Shown piece after piece: positions 55,879 through 64,000 of a stretch of DNA of 64,000 nucleotides. The position numbers and the translations under genes were made by a program. Position 1 is the first letter of the stretch; each line of letters starts with the position of its first letter. The stretch spans positions 925,078 to 989,077 of the forward strand of contig ML213507.1 of the NCBI GenBank assembly GCA_004369045.1. The letters are read 5' to 3'. The notes below the pieces were generated by a model. It worked only from the letters and a program-made list of their open reading frames with translations. It searched no databases and was not told where the DNA came from. Source of the DNA: Heliocybe sulcata (taxonomy: Eukaryota > Basidiomycota > Agaricomycetes > Gloeophyllales > Gloeophyllaceae).

Positions 55879-58800
55879 GGCGTCTGCCCGAAACACGACT
55901 AATGGGACGTAAACCTGCGGATCCCCTGCGAATCTTGCTGTAATGGAACCCAAGTCAAGCCACCGAAAGCTTAACCAGTGTCTGGACGGTGGGCGGCAGT
56001 TAGGAAGGGCGAAGCAGCGACGGCGAGGAGCAGAAAGGATATAGCAAGCCCAGAATCATTTGCAGTAAACTGTGTATCGGCCAATTGTTCCGGCACACCG
56101 ATACCGCACACCCGGAGCTCTCCTCTATGATTGCCTTATTCGGCAGGAGAGCCTGGTCCGCCGGGTCTCCGACCCTTCTTCCGCGGCAGCCCGTAGCAAC
56201 TCGATGCATGGGTTTCCTCCATCCACGATCGCTGCCGCCGGGTGCCGTTCACAACATTGCCCAAATCCCTTGTGACCATAACCCTCATTAATGAGTTTCT
56301 TTATTTACCGGTGTGCCACCTCTTTCGTGCCACTTGCACAGCATCTCCTCAGATAAGGCGTATGTCATATTAGGGTAACCTCAGCGACCCAGGCAGCAGG
56401 TCCAGACCTGCTCGACCTGCAAAAAGCGCAGGCACGTCCTTCTTATTTCCAAACGTACATGTCGTTTCGATTCGACGCCGCAAGCGCGTCATGGAGACTG
56501 CTGGCTCTTCTGTTTTCACCTCGGACGTCGGCCTGGCCGGATGCATCCAGTCCATATGCAATGCACATTGTTCTGGCACTTCCGCCGAACGCACCCTCGG
56601 CCACGGCCATTCGAATACCATCGCGAACCCTCCGCCGGTGTGAAGCCATCACCACCCCGCCAGAAAGGTGTGGCAGCACTCGGATACAACCTCCTCTGCC
56701 CGCTTCAGGCTAATCTACCGATCGACTGCATACCTGTATTATGATCTAGGAACCTCGTTTCGGAGCGCCCCTGCATCCGTCGTTGTGGCGTCGCATTTGC
56801 AATACCCTATCTCATCTCACATCTCTTGCTCGCCGGGCGACTATACACGGCAAACGGACGTTTATCGGCGGAAACGTGGATCATATACAGTCGATTTCAA
56901 TATTTGGTGCGACAGACTAAACAAGGCGCGGGCCATATGCATCATGATGAATTACGGAAGTGGCTGAACCCTCTTCTCGCATTATTCGCTCATAGGCAAG
57001 ACTAAAGACTTGCATTCTGCGTCTGGGCCGGTGGACTCTGGATCGACGTGCTCTGCGTTCCGCATGTTCTTGCTCCAACGTATGGAACGCCAACTACTTA
57101 TAGCGACACAACAATAGTTCAGACCTGGCGAAGCCATTACCCTCAACAAACTCTATCAAGAACTTCACTTCTTCGGTTCCATCTCTCCTAGGTCTGGCCA
57201 CCTATGCATAAATCTGATCGCTGGCTTATCGAGACACTGTCTCATCAGCGCCGGTGATTAACTCAAGGACAGTGAGGCAGATGGCGCAAGCGGTCCATGT
57301 TCTCTTCGGCTCAAACATACCCATACGCACCCCCCGGTCCGGTGCGACCCTTCAAGCCTCTGAGGCCTTATCGCCCAGGGAAGATCTTCGCAAGTCAAAG
57401 CGTATCGAGAGCCTCCTTTGTTTCCCCCTCTGACTTGCTATAATCGTCTCCAGTCTCGAGGTGGAAGCCGGAATCCGAGCCATGTTTACCTGACAGGGAT
57501 AGCATGACTGATGCTCGTTCCAGCGGGCCACGCGTCTCCGTGTCCGGGACGTGGGTCCATATGCATGTCTTAATCCAACCTAGCGGCCGTAGAAATCGTA
57601 CTGCAGACAGAGCGTATCAAGAGCCTCCTTACGTGCTGCCTGAACTTGCCGCAATCGTCCCACCGCCCAGAAGCTCAAGCTCAAGATGGAACCCGAGATC
57701 CGAGCGAGCTTTTGCCATACAAGTCGGTTCGCGTCGATCAACCTGAACATATCCGGCATGCTCGCATGCAAGTAGACTCATTTTATTCGCGGAGACTGAG
57801 ACGCGGACATAGCTCATCGTTCACCACCGAATACGAACAGTCGCAAAATCAACTACATCGACGATAGGCTACGCAACCTGCTCGGCGCTATTGGATATCT
57901 CACTCCTAATCTTTCTCTCTGCCCAGGACCCAGCAGCTCGGATTACTCTCGCGTCCATCTCCGACGATGGCAACACCAAATCACCTCTGCCCTCCGCGTG
58001 AAATCAGACGCTTCCGATGCGAAGCCGTAAACTATATCAAGAGTCTCCTTACCCGGGCGTCGAGATTCCCATTCCGGCACCTTGGATCGTCGACGTTCCT
58101 GCCGCCCACTGTCCCTGGCTAAGGAAGTTATTCTTGTTGTTGCCTGCACGCATGTTGCACCTCGACATTCGCCCACCGTTTGATCTCTTGGACGCAGGCT
58201 TACCGCACGATCAAGCTACGGCTACTCGGAGCGGCGCAGTATCAAGACCCCGACCTACAGCTGAAATATCTCTCCAGCAGAGAAACGTGCGTTGCCTTGA
58301 GAGGCATCACCATTCGAATTGGCCGCCCGTCACGACCTTATCGCAGGACGACGATCTCCACGACTCAGGGATGGCTGAAGGCTCCTGTGTTCTCACCTGG
58401 ACTTGCCAAACCTACACGCGCTTCACTTGCTTCTGGCCTGCCTCATCCGATGGAACCTGCCGAAAGGGCGGGCTATAGCGTTCCATCGGCTTCATCAGAA
58501 ATACGGTCGCAGGTGGTAGATTTTGTCTGTTTCCATCTTATACTGCCGGTTGGGAATGTCTAGGCCAGTCCTTCTCCTTGTGGATTCGTTTCAGAGCGGT
58601 GCACCCACGCAAGGCTACAAAAGATCGGCAAGATTATCATCATGTTTGCTGAGACGACCTCTCAGTTTCCAAGCGCCGTTGTCTTGGCCTTGTGGAAATC
58701 ACTGTGGTTCATGTTCTCTCCCGCTATTCGGCTCAAGCGGAGGGACGATTCAATGGCGGCGCCGACTACCTGCCTGAGACACTGGTCATGTTTTCGGGCG

Positions 58801-60791
58801 GTCACCGAGTGCACAACTCGCCCACAGCACGCTATGAACCTCGAAAGTAGCTATACCTTGGCCTTCTCTAAAATAATTAGCCGTTGATACATCTGTAGCA
58901 CTGCGCGCTCAGCTACGCCCGGCTCTCGAGTCTCCGCCCCCGGCCGCGAGACGTACGTCTGCCTCCCGAGTCCCTCGGGCAAAACACCGGGATTTCCGCG
59001 GGCTCCACAAGACAAGTGGACTTGAGGCTTCGCCGGGAGGAAGCTTGGGGCGCGCTTTACGTCCCTGGGCTGGTATTCATTTGCGATCTCTCGTTGCCGA
59101 TGGTTCCTATGTGTTCGAATTCGCGGGACGTTTATGCCTAACAGCAGCAGTAGAAAGTCTCCGCGATACTTTGCCTGATCAGATTTCCAATTCCCTCCTA
59201 TTCTGCCAGCTGGCGTCTAATTCCTCTTAGGTGGTCTGCCTGCGGCTTGCAGTGGGCCATCGTTCTGCTCACTAGCGCTTTCGGTTCATCTGCGCTGACC
59301 TCGAATTGGCACCGCATTCTAGACTTAGGCCACGCCTGACTCTGCTCGGGAACGTCGACAGAGGCTCATCGGCCGTGAAGCCTTTGGATGTACATTGTCA
59401 TGTGCACGAATAGCTTCGCGGTACCCACGACTCCAAGACGTTCGGAAAATGAAGCAACAGTCCACGAATAGAGCGACTTCGTTTTCATTCCGGAGGGCGA
59501 CGATGCCGCGCGACTGAATTATCGGAATGGGCCCTCGAAGCATATATGAGGGCTCGAGTTGTTGAGCACGCTTCTGGCGACCGTCTCTGCGTCTGGGCTA
59601 CACGGTCGACGGGCCAGAACTGGAATGCGCAGTCCCTCGTTTATTTGGCTCTGGCTGCTTGCTGCTTATCACCTTTTATTGCAAAACGTCGACCGAAGCA
59701 CGTACATCCTCTGGCTCCTCATGGCAAGCAGTCGGTCCCGACCGTACCGCACAATCAGCAGCTGGCTATGAATACGCTTCTTCGGATCCTTCGTGGCGTT
59801 CAATTCCACGCGGAACGGCCTGGAATAGCGCCCTCGCCACGCGGAAGCAAATCCAGTGCTTCCCACCTTCCATCCCGATGGCAACTCCGGCAATCGCAGC
59901 GAAGCGACCCTACGCGCATGTCATATTCGCAAACTCTCTGGTTTTTCCTTAACGTGCTGGTACCGTCATGCACGGAATCGCGTAACGTTGCTGGGAAATG
60001 GAACCACATCAGTTTTCGTGCGACAATGTAGCTTGGCCATGCCGACTGTTCTTTTCCCTCGCTCGTCTGTACCGAGTTTCGCTTCAAGGTTCAGTTAGGG
60101 TTTCGCCGGATCTGCTCCCTTTCCACTATAAGATGCCACAGCTCGCGCGGTGTACGGCGACTACCGATTGCCATTCATAAGGTCCTTGGGTATTGGTCAT
60201 CGTATCTTCTTCTACGGCTTCTCTTGCTTTGTTCCACCTTACGGTCCTACATAGTCTCCCTCGGATGCAAGTATTGGAATCGACGATGATTGCCCTCCAT
60301 GAGAGGAACCTGCTAGGACTTGCTGTGCAGCTGCGGTACATTTCGCCGCAGTGCTGAGCTGAGCCGCAGGCCTTCCTCCCGCTTCCTCCCGTGCCATCGC
60401 GTAGGAGTCTGATATCCGCCCTGATAGCTCCGATGAGAGCCTGGACTGGTTGCAGGCGCGATTCGGATCTGAAGGCACAGAGAAAGGGCTAGGGTTAAGG
60501 AAAAGATAATCAGTACCATAGACAGCAAACTGTAAACGCAGAACCAATCGAGAGCAAAGTGGAAATATGATTTCAGACGAAGCTATACACACATGCTACA
60601 GGTGGACGGCAGACATTATAACAAGAGCGATGACGATGTCCGGATACAAAGAAGCGGGAGGGTGCGTATATACCAAAGTGTATGGGATGCAACGAAGATC
60701 CAACCAAATAAACACCGCATGCGAGAAAGGAAGGGGATATTTAGTAGAATAAAATGTGTATGTGTACGAACAACCTCCATTATACCACTCA
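55879..60791. other. about 4.9 kb gene-poor, partly repetitive region
   Basis: No supported gene between the alpha-arrestin start and the CCR4 stop. Many short frames exist on both strands without motifs. A degenerate direct-repeat family lies at 57390-58060. The first 400 bases must contain the arrestin promoter. The composition is not obviously different from coding neighbours, so degraded genes or an undetected long RNA are possible. Confidence 0.4.
57390..58070. repeat. degenerate direct repeats with about 210-base spacing
   Basis: Three related blocks start near 57399, 57609 and 58031, each beginning with a form of TATCAAGAGCCTCCTT. The first two also share CTTGC..AATCGTC and ATCCGAG further along. 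Spacings are about 210 and 420 bases. Minus-strand translations share KEALDTL-like text, so they may be decayed copies of a coding exon. Confidence 0.5.
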
Positions 60792-63201
60792 TTAATGAGA
60801 GCCGTTCGATTGAGGGAACGCGGGCGGTGTTGGTCTGGCTGGCGCTTCTCGTGGAGGAGGCTTGACGCGGAACTCGCTCATGATGCAGATGTGACTAGAA
60901 CCAAGATGTTAGCATTATTCGTACGTAAAGAAATAACGACCTTACTCTGAAGGGAAGTGGGCATTGGGGAAGCCCACCACTTTCTCCAGATACGACCTAT
61001 CCACTTCGCCGAGCACCGCATTGACAGCAAGGTTGGACGACGAGTACCAGATATAATCCAAAACGCCCTGGAAGCCCGCAGTATAGTTTGTCATCGGAAG
61101 CTCGCCCGCCGCAGCATACGCGCTCCGCAGCCCTAGGCGATGGCGCAGACCATCCGACGTGTACCTGCCATACGTGTGGGACATGAAGTCAGGGTGATGC
61201 GAGGGAATGGAGCCATTTGACAGGAACTCGTAGACGCCGCTGCCAGGAATTGAGTTGAAGTCTCCGCACACGATAGTCGGGATCTTGGTGCCATCCGTGT
61301 AGGCAGGACCTGTTCTTCTCGCTTGGATCCCTAGCTGGTTTTCGCCCGATGTCGAGTCGTCATCCGTCAAGTCAGCTGGTGGGCCCAAGAGCCGTGGAGG
61401 GTACTTCGCAAAGTTGTTGGCGATCTTCTCCACTTCATCCACCATAAGCGCTACTTGCACGAGCTTAACGTCAGGGAATTGAGGACCTGAGACAATGTGG
61501 ACGTTCGTGATGATGAGTCTGGTACCAGTCTCCTTGATCTCGAAGAGACCAACGACAGCGACGTGGTCCTTCCCAAGGACTCGGTTGAACATGTCGTCGG
61601 TCTTCTTGAAATCCGGCCTCTGCATGGCGAGTGAGCTGAATTCGATCAGCTGCTTCTCAACCAGTTGAAACCTGCGAACAAATAACGTGTGCTAAGTAAA
61701 GCAGATACACTAAAGAAAAGGCAGCACGCACTTCTTAGCATTGTAGAACGTAGCACAACCGTCTACTTGCCGCTGGTCCGCACCAGTCATAGTCTTGTAT
61801 CTCGACTTCGGCCAGTACACACCCTCGTACCCCATCTCTTCCAAGTGGGGTACGAAATATTCCTCATAATTCCCGATGTCGACTTCCTGCAAGCAAAGGA
61901 AATCTGCTCGGTAGTTCATCACCTCAGTCAATATGAGCTCCCTCCGGTACTCCCACTGAAGAGCCCAAGAAGGGGTGTACCCGTACATTCGCTCCGTCGC
62001 GTACTTCTCCGCAAGGATGTTATGACAGAGAACCGTGAACGTCTCCACGCTCGGATCACTCTGCATACTTTCTCGCTCCACCGGACTAATGAGGTTCGTC
62101 CATGATCGTTCAAGCGGGGGTGGAGGTACTGGACACGAGTCGCGGAGATACGCAACAAGGGCAGGAGTCCCCTCCTTCTGTACTATCTGCTTTAACGAGG
62201 GGTCTAGTGGATTGCCTTCTACGCCCAACGTTTGTAATTGGTGCAGACTACCGAGCTCCGGTGGCAAATTGGCGATGTGGTTATCGAAGAGGTACAGCTC
62301 CTTCAGCTGTGTGAGCATACCCATTTCTGGGGGCACCGTTACGAGCTGGTTCCCGGAAAGATCCAAGAGCTCCAGATGCCGTAACTTGGCTATTTGTGGG
62401 GGTATGCTTTGGAGGGCGTTGTGGTTGAGATATAAGTTGGTTAGAAATGTGAATGAGAAGAGGCCGGATGTCGGTGGAATGTTCTTAATGAATACACCGC
62501 CCATGTCCAGCGAATTCCAGGTGTTCTCAGGCCGCGCAATGTCATTAGGTCGAGGCACTTCAGATACAGGTCCTGTCGCGGGATTGGGATGATCAATGTG
62601 AGGAGATGCATCCGACTTGTTCTCGGAGCTCTCGTCTTCCTTCGTGCCATTGACCTCGGCAGCAGGTTTGACGAGGTTGGGGTTAGTGATAGGAATGGCG
62701 GACCTAGTGACAGTCCTAGACGCCATCGCGCTCGCACGGGCACGGTGGTGAGGTGACCTGGATGCGCGAATCATCTACGAGGCATTAGCCAGAGTGTCTG
62801 CGTCCAGATAAGCAGTCACGCACTTCGCATTTCAACAATTGTTGTTGCCAATGAGGAGTGATCATCTGACTCGCCGCACTACCCGGTGACCCCTGCGACA
62901 TTGAATGTTGTTGTGCGTGTCCATTAGGCGGTGACGGGAAGTGGGAGAGGGAATTCTGATGATGGTGCCCTGTCGGATGACCGGGGATGGGATGCGAGAA
63001 GGGTCCGTGGTGGTGGTGTAGGCCATGGGCGAGGTTACCGTTGTAAAGAGGGTATCCGGGTGAGGTTGGTGGTGGACCGACACTGTTCTGTACGCCTGGC
63101 GGACCTAGACCGGGATGATGAGACCGAGCCCAGGGAGACTGGTCATGGTGAACGCCGGGCAGTTTGTGCGCAATGCCCGGGGATTGTTGGGAGTAATACA
63201 T
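60792..63201 (-). CDS. CCR4: CCR4 deadenylase (LRR plus EEP nuclease)
   Basis: The His/Pro/Gly-rich N-terminus (MYYSQQSPGIAHKLPGVHHD) is followed after an intron by leucine-rich repeats: LTNLYLNHNALQSIPPQI, LELLDLSGNQLVTVPPEMG, LKELYLFDNHIANLPPELG and LQTLGVEGNPLDP. The C-terminal endonuclease/exonuclease/phosphatase domain shows FTVLCHNILAEKYA, DFLCLQEVDIGNYEEYF, LIITNVHIVSGPQ, IVCGDFNSIPGSGVYEFL, GVLDYIWYSS and, across the last intron, HFPSD-HICIMSEF. The Mg-binding Glu, Asp, Asn and His residues are all present. About 700 residues. Role: the poly(A)-shortening subunit of the Ccr4-Not complex. The start at 63201 is the first ATG; the codon frame upstream opens only with a TTG. Confidence 0.95.
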
Positions 63202-64000
63202 CGCGTTGGTCGGCAACGTACTCCCGCGTCTTCAACGTCGAGAAGTCCTTCAAGAACAAGGCAATCTCTGGAACGCACGCGCCCTGCCCGAGGTGGCTGA
63301 ACCAAGATCTTTTTGGTACTTCTGCAACCAATTCTCGCTGCTCAAACTGTGCTTTAGTTCAAGATATTCCTCCTCAGTTTCTTTCAACGCTCTCAAGACG
63401 CTATCGAGGCTGAAGTCGTCGAGTTGAGACGGAAGCGGATAGAGCCTGGAGGTTAGGATGACGAGACGAGGTATAGGTTACTAGTATGGTTCCCACGCCT
63501 CTCCTCTCCCGGAGTCCCAACGGCCGAAGCAATGCACTGCCTTGGTTTCCCTCCTCGACGACGGTGACAGCTCTAATGTAGGCTGTGTCCGCTGTTCTGC
63601 TACCTGTTGGGCGCTGCCTCTGATGCTGGATCTGTTCTACGCTGGCTGCTTGGCGCTTCATGGGCGACATCACCAAAGAGGTGTGACAATCAGTTTCAGT
63701 GCCGTACTTTGTTGTTTTCCGGAATTGTTTCGTGGAGCACTCGCATGCAGCAACAATAAGACCGAACAATGAACTACAACTACTCCAGTCATCGTAGCTG
63801 CGAATCTCTGGGAAACAGCTTAGTGGATTCCGAGGGCTTGATAAACCGCCATACTCTCCTCAACCCCTTGTTCGCACAGAGTGCAAGTCCTGCGCATCAG
63901 CCTTGCTTCCATTGATCCATCACCTCGGCGAGATAACCTGGAGACAGCGTTGTGTATGCCAGATAGGGCTCTAGCAAGACCGCTGAGACTCAGTGTATGT
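63202..64000. other. CCR4 upstream region with an unassigned minus-strand frame
   Basis: A minus-strand frame (about 63470 to 63250) reads LYPLPSQLDDFSLDSVLRAL, then KETEEEYLELKHSLSSENW, a helical, coiled-coil-prone text. It has no ATG after the preceding stop and runs out near CCR4. It could be an exon of a gene or of a longer CCR4 transcript whose other exons I cannot see. Nothing is recognised from 63480 to the end. Confidence 0.3.

Overview
The window looks like nuclear DNA of a filamentous basidiomycete (Agaricomycetes; I lean towards a polypore-like fungus). The genes are dense and cut by many short (about 50-70 base) GT-AG introns. They encode a Zn2Cys6 regulator, alpha-arrestin, Pns1-type transporter, cytochrome c peroxidase, Ccr4, Tim17, BZW/5MP, a DUF6699-like protein and F-box proteins. 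Species assignment is inference; no search was run.

Layout. 0.9-2.6 kb: an F-box gene (-). 3.9-7.6 kb: a CDCA7-type zinc-finger gene (-) divergent from TIM17 (+). 8.4-19.5 kb: a nested arrangement of tRNA-Asp (+), ene-reductase (+), electron-transfer flavoprotein alpha (+), a second ene-reductase (-), a small secreted protein and its decayed tandem copy (+), and tRNA-Asp (-). 19.5-21.3 kb: an FAD monooxygenase (-). 21.6-24.8 kb and 42.1-45.3 kb: two arms of an inverted repeat of about 3.2 kb. Each arm carries a near-identical gene for an unknown acidic protein of about 311 residues, a palindromic promoter element and a conserved hairpin. The 17.3 kb between the arms holds PNS1, a PP2C phosphatase, a one-pass membrane protein, BZW/5MP, a Zn2Cys6 factor and a PAS-kinase-like protein kinase. 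Just outside the right arm lies a remnant of the FAD monooxygenase, mirroring the intact gene outside the left arm. Then come a second F-box gene (-), a U6 snRNA-like sequence, a DUF6699-like gene, cytochrome c peroxidase, an alpha-arrestin, about 5 kb of apparently gene-free and partly repetitive DNA, and CCR4 (-).

Theme. Most genes are ordinary housekeeping or regulatory genes. What is unusual is paralogue density: F-box, ene-reductase, tRNA-Asp, secreted-protein, acidic-protein and FAD-monooxygenase genes each occur twice, several as mirrored pairs. The large inverted repeat could allow the 17 kb core to flip. No intact transposon, LTR element or virus-like element was recognised. Functional links are modest: ETF alpha and the ene-reductases are both flavoenzymes, and several mitochondrial genes (TIM17, ETFA, CCP1) share the window without forming a cluster.
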